From positions 483,835 through 547,834 of the forward strand of contig NZ_JARXVE010000004.1 in the NCBI RefSeq assembly GCF_029893345.1: a stretch of 64,000 nt of DNA, read 5' to 3'. Below are positions 1 through 10,385 of this stretch, piece by piece. The position numbers and the translations under genes were made by a program. Under the pieces are notes generated by a model that saw only the letters and a list, made by a program, of their open reading frames with translations, made no database searches and was not told where the DNA came from. Each line of letters opens with the position of its first letter. The first letter of the stretch is position 1. The DNA is from Mycolicibacterium frederiksbergense (lineage in GTDB: Bacteria; Actinomycetota; Actinomycetes; Mycobacteriales; Mycobacteriaceae).

Positions 1-455
1 ACGAAGATCAGGTGCTCGGGCGGCTCCTCGACGATCTTGAGCAGCGCGTTGAAGCCGGCCGTGGTGACCATGTGCGCTTCATCGATGATGAAGATGCGGT
101 AGCGGGATTGTGCAGGGGTGAAGAACGCGCGGTCGCGCAGTTCTCGGGTGTCGTCGACGCCACCGTGGCTGGCCGCGTCGAGTTCGGTGACGTCGAGGTT
201 GCCCGGGCCGTTGGGGGCCAGCGCAACGCATGAATCGCACACCCCGCACGGCGTGGGCGTGGGCCCCTGCTCGCAGTTGAGCGAGCGGGCCAGGATGCGC
301 GCCGATGAGGTCTTACCGCAGCCGCGTGGCCCGGAGAACAGATAGGCGTGGTTGATCCGCCCCGCGGTCAGCGCGGTGCATAGCGGCTCGGTGACATGTT
401 CCTGGCCAACGACTTCCGCGAAGCTTGCCGGCCGGTATTTGCGGTAAAGAGCCAC
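1..455 (-). CDS. dnaX: DNA polymerase III subunit gamma/tau, N-terminal part (3' end outside window)
   Basis: This is the clamp-loader ATPase of the replicative polymerase. The visible 151 residues read MALYRKYRPASFAEVVGQ at the start, then the Walker A motif GPRGCGKTS near residue 45. A zinc-type cysteine cluster follows (C65, then CGVCDSC, as in bacterial DnaX). The Walker B/DEAH-like motif IIDEAHM and the LLKIVEEPPEH sensor region come next. The start is a GTG at 455-453, chosen because MALYRKYRP is the conserved DnaX N-terminus. The gene runs off the left edge of the window, so the tau-specific C-terminus cannot be judged. It lies 26 bases downstream of the aminotransferase gene on the same strand, as in M. 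tuberculosis Rv3722c-Rv3721c (from memory). Confidence 0.95.
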   Translation of the reverse strand, partial: MALYRKYRPASFAEVVGQEHVTEPLCTALTAGRINHAYLFSGPRGCGKTSSARILARSLNCEQGPTPTPCGVCDSCVALAPNGPGNLDVTELDAASHGGVDDTRELRDRAFFTPAQSRYRIFIIDEAHMVTTAGFNALLKIVEEPPEHLIF

Positions 456-481
456 GGGAGAAGGCTACCGATCCCGTCCGA

Positions 482-1915
<1,434 letters not shown>

Positions 1916-1953
1916 TTACGGGACCGGTCGGGGCGTCGGTTACGATTGCCGAC

Positions 1954-2039
1954 GGAGGATTCGCCTAGTGGCCTATGGCGCTCGCCTGGAACGCGGGTTG
2001 GGTTAACAGCCCTCAGGGGTTCAAATCCCCTATCCTCCG
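1954..2039 (+). tRNA. tRNA-Ser (anticodon GGA)
   Basis: The 7-bp acceptor stem GGAGGAT/ATCCTCC closes an 86-nt cloverleaf. The anticodon stem CTCGC/GCGGG holds the loop CTGGAAC, giving anticodon GGA. The long variable arm and the T-loop GGTTCAAATCC are typical of tRNA-Ser. The 3' CCA is not encoded. The gene is divergent from ffs. Confidence 0.93.
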
Positions 2040-2113
2040 CGCTTGGGCACGGGGTGTGACCTGCTGATTCAGCCGGTCACACCCCGACCCCATCTGGCAT
2101 CCCGAGGAGGACC

Positions 2114-2737
2114 ATGGGCCGCGCCGTCACGGTGATCTGGCACGCATCGTTTTCGATCCTGGCCGCCGGCCTCTACTTCTTCTTCGTTCTTCCGCGCTGG
2201 CCCGAACTCATGGGCCAAACCTCCCCGACGCTCGGGCTGGTCCTGCGCATCGTCGCCGGCGTGCTCATCGGGTTGACGGCCCTGCCGGTGGTGTTCACCC
2301 TGCAGCGGACCCAGCGTCCCGAGCTGGCCACCCCGCAGTTGGCGCTGCGGCTGCGGGCCGCCTCGATTTCCCTGCATGTGCTGGCGGCGGTGCTGATCGT
2401 CGGCACCGCGGTCGCCGAGATCTGGCTGTCCCTGGATAACGACGGGCAGTGGCTGTTCGGGATCTACGGTGCGGCCGCCGCGATCGCTCTGCTCGGCATC
2501 TTCGGCTTCTACCTCGCGTTTGTCGCCGAGCTCCCGCCGCCACCGCCGAAACCGCTGAAGACCCGGGAGAAGACGCAGCGCCGCGGACGGAAGCAGGCCG
2601 CTGCCAACGCCGAAGAAGCCGAAGAGGCTGAAGAAACTTCAGAAGCTGACAAAGAAGCCGAAAAGGCTGACGACTCCGAGGCCGAAGAGACTGAAGACGC
2701 CGAGCCGGTCGAGACCAAGGCCACCGTCGAGAGCTGA
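2114..2737 (+). CDS. Four-helix membrane protein with acidic C-terminal tail (Rv3723-like)
   Basis: A 207-residue protein with four predicted membrane helices, at roughly residues 7-28, 43-63, 84-105 and 115-140. After a PPPPPP stretch and a short basic patch (KTREKTQRRGRK) comes a tail of about 55 residues made almost only of Glu, Ala, Asp, Ser and Lys, likely disordered and cytoplasmic. The ATG has a strong GAGGAGG ribosome binding site. Position after tRNA-Ser matches Rv3723 in M. tuberculosis (recalled). The function is unknown to me; the conserved part is the membrane domain, while the acidic tail probably varies in length. Confidence 0.75.
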   Translation: MGRAVTVIWHASFSILAAGLYFFFVLPRWPELMGQTSPTLGLVLRIVAGVLIGLTALPVVFTLQRTQRPELATPQLALRLRAASISLHVLAAVLIVGTAVAEIWLSLDNDGQWLFGIYGAAAAIALLGIFGFYLAFVAELPPPPPKPLKTREKTQRRGRKQAAANAEEAEEAEETSEADKEAEKADDSEAEETEDAEPVETKATVES

Positions 2738-2778
2738 GCCCCGTCGACATCGGCGGCACACCCAGCCAAGATGAGTAC

Positions 2779-3801
2779 ATGGGCAAACTGAGCTCGCGTC
2801 CGGTTCGAACGATCTTCGCCGTCGCGTTGACCGCCGCGGCTGCCGTTGTCGCCCCATTGGCTCCGGCCGGTGCCGCGCCCGGCGACCCGGAAGCGGTTGC
2901 CGCCCAGGTCGAGCCGTCGGTCGCCCGCATCGACACCGTGGTGGATTACCAGCAGGCCATCGGCATCGGCACCGGCATCGTGCTGTCCCCGAGCGGCGAG
3001 GTGCTGACCAACTACCACGTCGTGCAGGGCGCAAACGCGGTCAACGCCACGGTGGGCGGTCAGACCTACCGCGCCGATCTGGTCGGCTACGACCGTCTGC
3101 ACGACATCGCGGTGCTGCAACTGCAGGGTGCGGCCGGCCTGATCCCCGCGCCGATCGGCGATTCGGCCACGTTGGCCCCGGGTCAGCCGGTAGTCGCACT
3201 CGGCAATGCCGCAGGCAGCAGGGCGCCGCTGACCCGCGAGGTGGGCAGCGTCACCGCGTTCGGCCAGACCGTCAACGCCGAGGACGAACTCACCGGCAGC
3301 GCCGATCAGATCAACGGCCTGTTCGAGTTCGCCGCCCCGGTGCGTGCCGGCGACTCCGGCGGACCGGTGGTCAACGATGCCGGACAGGTCGTGGGTATGA
3401 CGACGGCGGCGACGGTGAACTTCCGGATGGGCCCCGGCGGCAAGGGCTTTGCGATCCCGATCAATGACGCGCTGGCCATCGCCGGTCAGATTCGTTCCCG
3501 CACCCCGGCGCCGGCGGTGCACATCGGACCGCCGACCATGCTCGGCGTCGGCGTGCGCACGGCGCAGCGGCAGGGCATCGGGGTGATCGTCCAGGACGTG
3601 ATGCGGGGCGGCCCGGCCGAGGCGGCCGGCCTGATGCCGGGCGACCTGCTCACCGTCATCGAAGGCACTCCCCTGGATTCGGCGCGCACCCTGACGCTGG
3701 TCCTCGATCAGCACTACCCCGGCGATGTCATCGGCCTGACCTGGCTGGACCGCTCCGGTCAGCAGCGCACCGGCAAGGCCACGCTGGTTGCCGGGCCGTA
3801 A
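2779..3801 (+). CDS. Exported trypsin-like serine protease with PDZ domain (PepA/HtrA family)
   Basis: A 340-residue protein. Residues 1-33 form a Sec signal peptide ending at an AGA/A-type site, so the protease acts outside the membrane. The trypsin-like domain carries the triad H80 (TNYHVV), D109 (HDIAVLQL) and S193 (GDSGGPVV). A PDZ domain follows (about 250-335; GVIVQDVMRGGPAEAAGLMPGD), which normally binds substrate C-termini. Length and layout match mycobacterial PepA (Mtb32A, Rv0125) rather than the membrane-anchored HtrA proteins, because there is no cytoplasmic domain plus transmembrane anchor. The downstream PucR gene begins 3 bases after its stop, so co-transcription is possible. 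Confidence 0.88.
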   Translation: MGKLSSRPVRTIFAVALTAAAAVVAPLAPAGAAPGDPEAVAAQVEPSVARIDTVVDYQQAIGIGTGIVLSPSGEVLTNYHVVQGANAVNATVGGQTYRADLVGYDRLHDIAVLQLQGAAGLIPAPIGDSATLAPGQPVVALGNAAGSRAPLTREVGSVTAFGQTVNAEDELTGSADQINGLFEFAAPVRAGDSGGPVVNDAGQVVGMTTAATVNFRMGPGGKGFAIPINDALAIAGQIRSRTPAPAVHIGPPTMLGVGVRTAQRQGIGVIVQDVMRGGPAEAAGLMPGDLLTVIEGTPLDSARTLTLVLDQHYPGDVIGLTWLDRSGQQRTGKATLVAGP

Positions 3802-3804
3802 TCA

Positions 3805-5322
3805 GTGCTCACGCTGGATCGGCTGATCAACGTCCTGGGCGGCTACGGCGTGCGGCTGCGGTACTGCCCGGCCTCCCGCTCGACCGCGCTCCGCAGCGTG
3901 GTGATGCACGAACCCGGCCCGGTCATCGGCGACGTGCTGCTGGCGGTCGGTGCCGGTTCGATCGCCGAGGCGGTGCGATGGGCGGCATCCGCACGCGCCG
4001 TGGTGGTGTTGGTCCGCAGCATGGACGCCCCGGGCGACGTGCTGGCCACCGACCACCGGATCGCGGTCATGACGGTGGAGCCCGAGGTCTCCTGGAGTGA
4101 GCTGGCGGGCGTGGTCTACGGGCTGGTGCTGGAGGGCCGGGAGACCGATTCCGGCCGTGGCCCAACCGATTTGTTCGCCCTGGCGGACAGCCTCGCCGAG
4201 GCGGTGGGCGGCGCGGTCACCATCGAGGACCGCCGCAGCGCGGTGCTGGCGTACTCGCGGCTGCAGCAGCACGCGGACCCGGCCCGTGCCGAGACGATCC
4301 TGAGCCGGGGCGCGACGTCACGGCTGCGAGTCCTGTTCAACAACCGCGGGGTGTTCCGGCACCTGGCCGAATCCGATGAGCCGATGTTCGTCGCCGGCGA
4401 CGACGAATATGGCCTGACCGGCCGAATGGTGGTCGCCGCCCGGGCCGGCCGGGAACTGCTCGGGTCGATCTGGGTGGCCTGCGCCGAACCGCTGCCCGAA
4501 GCCCGCCGCGTGGCGCTGGCCGATGGCGCCCGCATGGTCGCCCTGCATCTGCTGCGTTCCCGGGCCAGTGCCGACCTGGAACGTCAGGTGGAATCGGAGC
4601 TGGTGATCCGTCTGCTCGAGGGGGCCGCCGACGCCACGACGGTCGCCAGCCGGCTGGCCCTGCCGCAGACACCGCTGCGGGTGATCGCGCTGCGGGCGCA
4701 TACCGCCGACGAACGGCACGCCGCGCTGATGCTGGCGTTCGAGCGGGCGACGGCCGGCTTCGGCTGGTCCCGCCCCGGGCGCAGCGCCCTGGTCGGCAAC
4801 ACCGTCTATACCGTGCTGCCCGGGGCCGAGGAGGTGGCCGCGACCGGCTGGGTGGCCGGATTGCGGGCCGCGCTGCCCGAGCGGGTGACCGTGCTGGCCG
4901 GGATCAGCGGCCCGGCCACCGCCGCCGAACTGGCGCTGGCCCGGGGCGAGGCCGACGAATGCCTGGCCCTGCACGAGGTGCGCCGCGGTGGTGCGGTGCC
5001 GGTGTACGACCAGGCCTGGGACGACATTCTGCTGCAACGGCTGCGGATCGCGGCACGTTCCGGCCGGGCCCCGCAGCGTGGGCCGGTCGCCGAGTTGCGC
5101 CGTCACGATCAGGCGCACGGCACCCAGTACGCGGCGACGCTGCGGGCCTGGCTGGCGGCGCAAGGGGATCTCGCCGAGGCCGGCGCGGCGCTGGGCGTGC
5201 ACGAGAACACCGTGCGGTATCGGCTGCGCAAGATGGCCGAGCTGACCCAGCTCAACCTGGCCGATGCGCGCAAGCGGCTGGCGATGATGATCGAACTCGC
5301 CGCTACCGAGGATCTGTCGTAA
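3805..5322 (+). CDS. PucR-family transcriptional regulator
   Basis: A 505-residue regulator. The C-terminal helix-turn-helix (about residues 445-495, containing GVHENTVRYRLRKM) is the PucR/CdaR type HTH_30. The central part resembles the GGDEF-like and GAF-like regions of this family, and the N-terminus is a PucR-type ligand domain. The start is GTG at 3805, almost abutting the protease stop. The gene directly precedes a D-amino-acid dehydrogenase-like gene, and PucR proteins commonly activate the adjacent catabolic gene. A likely role is therefore amino-acid-responsive control of 5389-6648. The dyad at 5325-5351 is a candidate binding site. Confidence 0.85.
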   Translation: MLTLDRLINVLGGYGVRLRYCPASRSTALRSVVMHEPGPVIGDVLLAVGAGSIAEAVRWAASARAVVVLVRSMDAPGDVLATDHRIAVMTVEPEVSWSELAGVVYGLVLEGRETDSGRGPTDLFALADSLAEAVGGAVTIEDRRSAVLAYSRLQQHADPARAETILSRGATSRLRVLFNNRGVFRHLAESDEPMFVAGDDEYGLTGRMVVAARAGRELLGSIWVACAEPLPEARRVALADGARMVALHLLRSRASADLERQVESELVIRLLEGAADATTVASRLALPQTPLRVIALRAHTADERHAALMLAFERATAGFGWSRPGRSALVGNTVYTVLPGAEEVAATGWVAGLRAALPERVTVLAGISGPATAAELALARGEADECLALHEVRRGGAVPVYDQAWDDILLQRLRIAARSGRAPQRGPVAELRRHDQAHGTQYAATLRAWLAAQGDLAEAGAALGVHENTVRYRLRKMAELTQLNLADARKRLAMMIELAATEDLS

Positions 5323-5324
5323 CT

Positions 5325-5351
5325 CGACAATCGCACCCCGTCCCATTGTCG
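5325..5351. promoter_or_regulatory. Inverted repeat between pucR-like gene and oxidoreductase gene
   Basis: CGACAAT (5325-5331) and ATTGTCG (5345-5351) are perfect 7-bp arms separated by 13 bases, placed about 40-65 bases before the oxidoreductase start. The spacing between arm centres is 20 bp, about two helical turns, which suits a dimeric regulator such as the preceding PucR protein. A weak hairpin terminator is the alternative, but there is no T tract. Confidence 0.4.
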
Positions 5352-5388
5352 GGCTGACACAAACAGCGCGAGAGCGATCACGCCCACC

Positions 5389-6648
5389 ATGGGGGGTATG
5401 TATGGTGTCGAACGCCTTGATGGCGGCCCGCGGTCTGCGGTCGTCGTGGGCGCAGGCATCGTCGGCCTGTCTACCGCGTGGTTTCTGCAGGAGCGCGGGG
5501 TCAAGGTCACCGTGGTCGACCGCACCGGGGTGGCCGCGGGTGCGTCCTGGGGCAACGCCGGCTGGGTGTCGCCGACACTGACCATCCCGCTCAACGATCC
5601 GGCCGTACTGCGCTACGGGCTACGCTCCCTGCTCAGCCCGACCGCGCCGTTGCGCATCCCGCTGACCTCCAGCCCCCGGCTGTGGGCGTTTCTGGCCCAG
5701 TTCGCGATGAACTGCCGGCTTTCGTCGTGGACCAGGGCCGCCAAGGCCAACCTGCCGCTCAACGAGGAGTGCATCGAGGCCTACGACGTGCTGACCGCCA
5801 ACGGGGTGGCGGTGCCCACCACCGACGGGGCGATCACGGCGTTGTTCGAATCCGCGCAGCAGGCCGAACATCTGATGACCGAACTGCGCCGGATGGCGGC
5901 AGTCGGCCAGACCGTCACCGTGACCGGCCTGTCCGGCGCGACGCTGCGTGACCAGGTCCCGCTGGCCTCACCGGCGATCACCAACGGCATCAACGTCGAA
6001 GGTCAGCGCTTCGTGGACCCGGGCCGGTTCGTGCACGCGCTGGCCGACGCCGTCGTCGAAAGGGGCGGGGAGCTCATCACCGGCGAGGTGATCGGCGTCG
6101 TGCCCACCGGGATCGGGGTCAAGGTGTCGCTGCCGGATGATGCGCTGGCCGCCGACGCCGCGGTCATTGCCACCGGCGCGTGGCTCTCGAAGCTGACCGA
6201 GCGGTGGGTCCGCACGCCGGTGCGGGCCGGTCGCGGCTACTCGTTCACCGTGCCGATAGACCGTCCGATCCTCGGGCCCATCTATCTGCCCGACGCGCGG
6301 GTGGCCTGCACGCCGTACCAGGGCCGGCTCCGGGTGGCCGGGACCATGGAGTTCCGCTCCCCCGACGCCCCGGTGCGACCGGCTCGGGTCGACGCGATCG
6401 TCGCGTCGGCCGCGCCACTGCTCGAGGGTGTGGACTGGGCAGCGCGCACCGATGTGTGGGTGGGCCCGCGTCCGGTCACTCCGGACGGGCGCCCGCTGAT
6501 CGGCGAGGTGGCCGAAGGCATCTACGTGGCGGGCGGTCACGGCATGTGGGGACTGGCCCACGGCCCGGTGACCGGCAGGTTGCTCGCCGAATATGTCACC
6601 ACCGGAAAGCAACCCGAAGCACTGCAGGACTTCGACCCCCTCCGATAG
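5389..6648 (+). CDS. FAD-dependent D-amino acid dehydrogenase-like oxidoreductase (DadA/DAO family)
   Basis: A 419-residue DAO-fold flavoprotein. The N-terminal dinucleotide motif is VVVGAGIVGLSTAWFL. The substrate/FAD region near residues 355-400 has VGPRPVTPDGRPLIGEV and GHGMWGLAHGPVTGRL, both typical of DadA-like dehydrogenases. The likely reaction is oxidative deamination of a D-amino acid or a related secondary amine; the substrate cannot be read from sequence. Two in-frame ATGs exist (5389 and 5398); the GGGGGT stretch lies directly before the second, so the start is uncertain by three codons. The Gre-like and TetR genes follow on the same strand with short gaps, suggesting one transcript. 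Confidence 0.85.
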   Translation: MGGMYGVERLDGGPRSAVVVGAGIVGLSTAWFLQERGVKVTVVDRTGVAAGASWGNAGWVSPTLTIPLNDPAVLRYGLRSLLSPTAPLRIPLTSSPRLWAFLAQFAMNCRLSSWTRAAKANLPLNEECIEAYDVLTANGVAVPTTDGAITALFESAQQAEHLMTELRRMAAVGQTVTVTGLSGATLRDQVPLASPAITNGINVEGQRFVDPGRFVHALADAVVERGGELITGEVIGVVPTGIGVKVSLPDDALAADAAVIATGAWLSKLTERWVRTPVRAGRGYSFTVPIDRPILGPIYLPDARVACTPYQGRLRVAGTMEFRSPDAPVRPARVDAIVASAAPLLEGVDWAARTDVWVGPRPVTPDGRPLIGEVAEGIYVAGGHGMWGLAHGPVTGRLLAEYVTTGKQPEALQDFDPLR

Positions 6649-6656
6649 GAATGAAA

Positions 6657-7124
6657 ATGACCACCAGCCAACGAATTTGGATGTCACCGCAGGCGCACGA
6701 ACGGCTGCAGGACGAGCTGACGACGCTGCGCGAACTGATCGCCACCGAAGCCGCCGAGGACTCGGACGAGAACCAGGTGGCGATCCAGCGCGCCCGTCAG
6801 GCCCGCATCCAGCACATCCACGACATACTGCTGTACGCCGTGGTCGGCGAGAATCCGGCGGACGACGGGGTGGCCGAGCCGGGCATGGTGCTCACCGTGC
6901 GCTACGACCAGTCCGGCGATACCGAGACCTTCCTGTTGGGGGTTCGCGGCGCCGAGTACGGCGATCTGGAGGTGTATTCGATGAACTCGCCGTTGGGCGA
7001 GGCCATCATCGGTGCACGCCCCGGCGAGCAGCGGCACTATTCGGTGCCCAGCGGCGCGGCCGTGCCGGTCACCCTGCTCAGCGCCGTCCCGTTCGGAATG
7101 CACGAGGTGCGCACCCTAACCTGA
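6657..7124 (+). CDS. GreA/GreB-family RNA polymerase secondary-channel factor (Rv3788-like)
   Basis: 155 residues: an N-terminal coiled coil (about 1-70) and a C-terminal FKBP-like Gre domain (about 75-155, including GDLEVYSMNSPLGEAIIGARPG). The coiled-coil tip has acidic residues in EDSDENQVAIQRARQARIQ, equivalent to the GDLSENAEY tip of GreA that enters the polymerase channel. Length and sequence resemble Rv3788, which I recall being reported as an inhibitory Gre homologue rather than a cleavage factor. The start is taken at 6657 because AGGA (6647-6650) is at proper distance; the ATG at 6651 is too close. The gene is not the primary greA. Confidence 0.82.
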   Translation: MTTSQRIWMSPQAHERLQDELTTLRELIATEAAEDSDENQVAIQRARQARIQHIHDILLYAVVGENPADDGVAEPGMVLTVRYDQSGDTETFLLGVRGAEYGDLEVYSMNSPLGEAIIGARPGEQRHYSVPSGAAVPVTLLSAVPFGMHEVRTLT

Positions 7125-7128
7125 GTGG

Positions 7129-7695
7129 ATGGCAGGCGCACACAAGGGCACGCCCGGCACCTTGACCGCCGACGACTGGATCCAGGCGGGCTACGAGGTG
7201 CTGGCCACCGAAGGCCTGCGCGCGCTGAAGATCGAACGGCTCTGCGAACAGATCGGCGCGACCCGGGGCAGCTTCTACTGGCACTTCACCGATATGCGGG
7301 GTTACCAGGCTGCCCTGGTGGCGTCGTGGAACACCTTCCTCGACAACGATCGCCGCGCACTGGCCGAAATCGAGGGCTTGGCGCCACGCGAACGGTTGTC
7401 GAGGATGATGGCGCTCCTGGTCAGCCCACAGCATTGGGCGTTGGAGCGGGCCATGCGCGAGTGGGCCCGCTCCGACGACGTCGCCGCGGCCAACGTCCGG
7501 GCCGCCGATCATCGGGTGCTGGTCGCGGTCACCCAGGCCTATCTCGACTACGGGTTCACCCCTGAGCAGGCGCGGCTGCGGGGCGAATCCACCTTCGCCG
7601 CGGGTATCGGCCTGCTACATCTGATCGATTCCACCGCTCAACTGACGCCGGCGTACCGCCACGAGCAGTTCCTCGACCTGATGCTGGGGAGCTGA
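7129..7695 (+). CDS. TetR-family transcriptional regulator
   Basis: A 188-residue protein with an N-terminal TetR DNA-binding domain (residues 12-58; the helix-turn-helix reads EQIGATRGSFYWHFTD) and an all-helical ligand domain without recognisable signature. It begins 4 bases after the Gre-like stop and is probably in the same transcript. Its target cannot be assigned. The convergent neighbour is the GH6 gene. Confidence 0.85.
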   Translation: MAGAHKGTPGTLTADDWIQAGYEVLATEGLRALKIERLCEQIGATRGSFYWHFTDMRGYQAALVASWNTFLDNDRRALAEIEGLAPRERLSRMMALLVSPQHWALERAMREWARSDDVAAANVRAADHRVLVAVTQAYLDYGFTPEQARLRGESTFAAGIGLLHLIDSTAQLTPAYRHEQFLDLMLGS

Positions 7696-7708
7696 GCCGG
7701 CGAACGGT

Positions 7709-8695
7709 CTACCGGCCGGCGTTGCGGGCCAGGTCGATGGCGTACTGGTTCACGAAGCGACCCGCCTGGGGGTGCCCATTGCATGCTCCGTCGGATTCGC
7801 CGGGGCGTTTGACCCACAGGTAGGCGTCGACGTTTCCGTTTCCGGTCGCCGTGGTCGGCGCGGTGCCGAGTGCCCGGCCACTGGGGTTGCACCAGTACAT
7901 CTCGCCGTCGGCCGGCCCGGCGCCGTTGCGCGATGTGTCGATCACGTAGGGCTTACCGCCCGTCATGCCCGAAATGGCGTCGCCGTAACCGATTTCCTCG
8001 TCGGTGGTGAAGAAGTTGGCGGTGTTGAGGCTGAAACCGCGCGCCTTGGCCACACCGACCTGGTTGAGCATGCCCGCCATCTTCTCCGCGCTCACCCAAC
8101 GCGAGTGGCCGGCGTCGACGTAGACCGCCGTGGCCGGATTGCGGGTCAGCGTGTCCACGGCATAGCTCATCAGGTCCAAGCGTTCCTGACGCTGGTCGGC
8201 CGACAGGCAGTCGGCCATGGCGAGCGCATCGGGTTCGAGGATGATCGCCGCGGGCCCGCTGCCGATGGCGGATGCGACGCCGTCGATCCACCCCTTGTAG
8301 GCCGCGGCCGACCCGAATCCACCGGACGCGTAACTGCCGCAGTCGCGGTTCGGGATTCCGTAGAGCGCCAGGATCGGCATGGTGCCGGCGGCCTGCGCCG
8401 CGGCGATGTACTTCGCGTCCACGGCGGGGGTGGATGCGTGATCCATCCAGTACGCCTGCGGCGTGTTGGCGATGGCGGTCAATTCCGGACTCGCCGGATC
8501 GGCGCTCTTCGCGGCGCGCATGGCAGCGGAGTTGGGGTTGACGTAGAACGACTGCCCGTCCAGCGGGTTGCCATTACTGGTCAGACGCACCGCCGGCGCC
8601 TGCACCGGGTCGGCGACCAGACCCACGGCGGCGATGGCCGCCACGGTCAGAACGGGAGCGATACACCGCGCGACTGCACCAGCAGCTGAGGACAT
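7709..8695 (-). CDS. Secreted glycoside hydrolase family 6 (endoglucanase/cellulase)
   Basis: About 328 residues with a signal peptide (residues 1-30). GH6 motifs appear in order: GIPNRDCGSYASGG (candidate catalytic Asp near residue 118), AAIILEPDALA (Asp near 156), YVDAGHSRW, YVIDTSRNG, WCNPSGRALG and LWVKRPGESDG. These are the classic family 6 blocks, so hydrolysis of beta-1,4-glucan by inversion is well supported. It resembles CelA1 (Rv0062) of M. tuberculosis. No carbohydrate-binding module is present. A GTG one codon upstream (8698) is an alternative start. It is divergent from the porin-like gene; the 248-bp intergenic region is relatively A+T-rich and should hold both promoters. Confidence 0.9.
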   Translation of the reverse strand: MSSAAGAVARCIAPVLTVAAIAAVGLVADPVQAPAVRLTSNGNPLDGQSFYVNPNSAAMRAAKSADPASPELTAIANTPQAYWMDHASTPAVDAKYIAAAQAAGTMPILALYGIPNRDCGSYASGGFGSAAAYKGWIDGVASAIGSGPAAIILEPDALAMADCLSADQRQERLDLMSYAVDTLTRNPATAVYVDAGHSRWVSAEKMAGMLNQVGVAKARGFSLNTANFFTTDEEIGYGDAISGMTGGKPYVIDTSRNGAGPADGEMYWCNPSGRALGTAPTTATGNGNVDAYLWVKRPGESDGACNGHPQAGRFVNQYAIDLARNAGR

Positions 8696-8943
8696 CACCC
8701 CAGGAAAATTAGCGGTTCAAAGCACTGAGCGCCAGTCGATCGACGGTTGCCTGCCTTGTACCACACCCGGCACAAGCACACGTTTCAGTTTGACGCATTC
8801 GTCACGGCAACTTACGCCCATCAGCGCTGGCCAGTCGCCACGACAGCAAAAAGTGAACACGTTCCAGATTTATTTTCCCATTGTACAAATTCTCAGCTAA
8901 CCTTCAGGTGTCCATGATCACACTCCGTCCCCAAGGAGACTTA

Positions 8944-10320
8944 GTGCACACAGATTCACCGCTGCGTTCGCGCCTCAAGCCGTATCTCACCGCCGGTGTC
9001 GCGCTGACCGCCGCCGGCGTCATCGCGGCCACGCCGATCGCGCCGATGCCGTCCGATATTCAGGTGGCCGCGCCGCAGATCTCCACTTCCTCGGTCGAGT
9101 TGACCGCGCTGAGCGACGCGACCGCGATCACTTCGTGGATCAATCTCATCGCCACCACGTTCAACAACGTGGGGAGCATTGGCGGTGCGATGGTGACCGA
9201 CCCCGCGCCGATCCTGCGCCAGGTGATCGACAACCAGATCCAATACGCCCAGTTCGTCGCCGGGGCCCTCCAGGGTTCCATCCAGGGAACGGTCAACTGG
9301 CTCACCACCGACAAGGCCGACGGCCTGCAGAAACCACTCCAGTGGGCCTGGGAAGCCGCGCAGAAGGGCGAATTCCAGCAGGCCAACAGCTTCATCCAGC
9401 AGGCCATCCAGAACTGGTTCTTCGCGGCAGGCATGGGCCTGATCATGCCGCTGATGGTTCCGGTGCAGATGGCCAAGAACCTCGGCACCTTCGCTGAAGC
9501 CTCACTCATGCAGGTGATGATGGCCGGCATGGGTGTGCTGGGCGTCCTCAATGCCTCCAGCTACCCGATTGCCGACAGCCTCACGGCGATCTCGAAGGCA
9601 GTGCAGGCCGGCGACCCGCTGAAAGCCGTGAGCGAATTGATCGCGCTGCCCGCCAATTCCCTCAATGGATTGCTGAACGGATACACGCTCAACGGATTCC
9701 TCCACTACCCGGGCCTGCTCAGCTTCAGCGACGAGCCGTGGGGCGCCGGCATTGTCCAAACTCTGTTGGTGAACGCGCCTCGGGCGCTCGCGGATGCGAT
9801 CCGCGTCGTGAACTTCCCGAACGGGCCATCCAGCCGGAGCAGCGCGGACAATGGGGTCGAGTTGGCCTCCACCGAACAGTCCGCCGCCGACGTCGTGATC
9901 GCCAACGACCTCGTCGCCGGCCGGGCAGCCAACACCGTGCAAACCCTGAACGTCTCGCTCGAAGACATCGGCGCCGGGCCTACCGGCAAGGTGCAGACCG
10001 AACCGGTGACCAGTCTGGAGACCGGCACCCTCGCACCGGCCGCAGACGCCGACACGACTGCTCCGGCAGCTGAACCAGTCAGCACTGAGGACAACGCCAA
10101 GGAACCGGCGAAGCCGGCAGTCCGGGGCGTGAAGAGCCCGACCGACAAGATCTCGGTCAAGCCTTCCGACCGCGTCGCGGCGAGTCTGTCCAAGGCTCGC
10201 GACGGGCTGAAGCAGAGTCTGGGGATCTCGTCGAAGAAGGCGGAGAAGTCGGCCGGCGGCAACACCGGTTCGACCGACAACGGCGGCGGCTCCGGTGCAT
10301 CCGGCGGCAGCGACGATTAG
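8944..10320 (+). CDS. Exported mycobacterial protein, porin GjpA-like family (tentative)
   Basis: 458 residues from the GTG at 8944, which has a near-perfect AAGGAG at 8933-8938; an upstream ATG in frame (8881) has none and was rejected. The N-terminus (PYLTAGVALTAAGVIAATP) is a signal peptide or membrane anchor common to a large group of mycobacterial exported proteins. The centre (about 60-290) is helical with several hydrophobic stretches. The C-terminal 130 residues are low-complexity, rich in Ala, Thr, Lys, Ser and Gly, ending GGSGASGGSDD. The family resembles proteins that automatic annotation calls outer-membrane porin GjpA, but I cannot confirm pore function. Confidence 0.6.
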   Translation: MHTDSPLRSRLKPYLTAGVALTAAGVIAATPIAPMPSDIQVAAPQISTSSVELTALSDATAITSWINLIATTFNNVGSIGGAMVTDPAPILRQVIDNQIQYAQFVAGALQGSIQGTVNWLTTDKADGLQKPLQWAWEAAQKGEFQQANSFIQQAIQNWFFAAGMGLIMPLMVPVQMAKNLGTFAEASLMQVMMAGMGVLGVLNASSYPIADSLTAISKAVQAGDPLKAVSELIALPANSLNGLLNGYTLNGFLHYPGLLSFSDEPWGAGIVQTLLVNAPRALADAIRVVNFPNGPSSRSSADNGVELASTEQSAADVVIANDLVAGRAANTVQTLNVSLEDIGAGPTGKVQTEPVTSLETGTLAPAADADTTAPAAEPVSTEDNAKEPAKPAVRGVKSPTDKISVKPSDRVAASLSKARDGLKQSLGISSKKAEKSAGGNTGSTDNGGGSGASGGSDD

Positions 10321-10335
10321 TCCCTCCCGATGAAC

Positions 10336-10381
10336 CGGTCGGCCCTCTGCGTCATCGCGACGCAGGGGGCCGATCGCTTTT
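10336..10381. terminator. Hairpin terminator between convergent genes
   Basis: An 18-bp stem (10336-10353 with 10359-10376, two G-U pairs) with a 5-nt loop is followed by CTTTT. It lies between the stop of the porin-like gene and the convergent stop of the PolD1 gene, so it probably ends the porin-like transcript. Confidence 0.8.
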
Positions 10382-10385
10382 GGGG

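Noticed and set aside
8881..8943. Upstream ATG for the porin-like protein
   Set aside because: No ribosome binding site there, while AAGGAG precedes the GTG at 8944 and the signal peptide then lies at the N-terminus.
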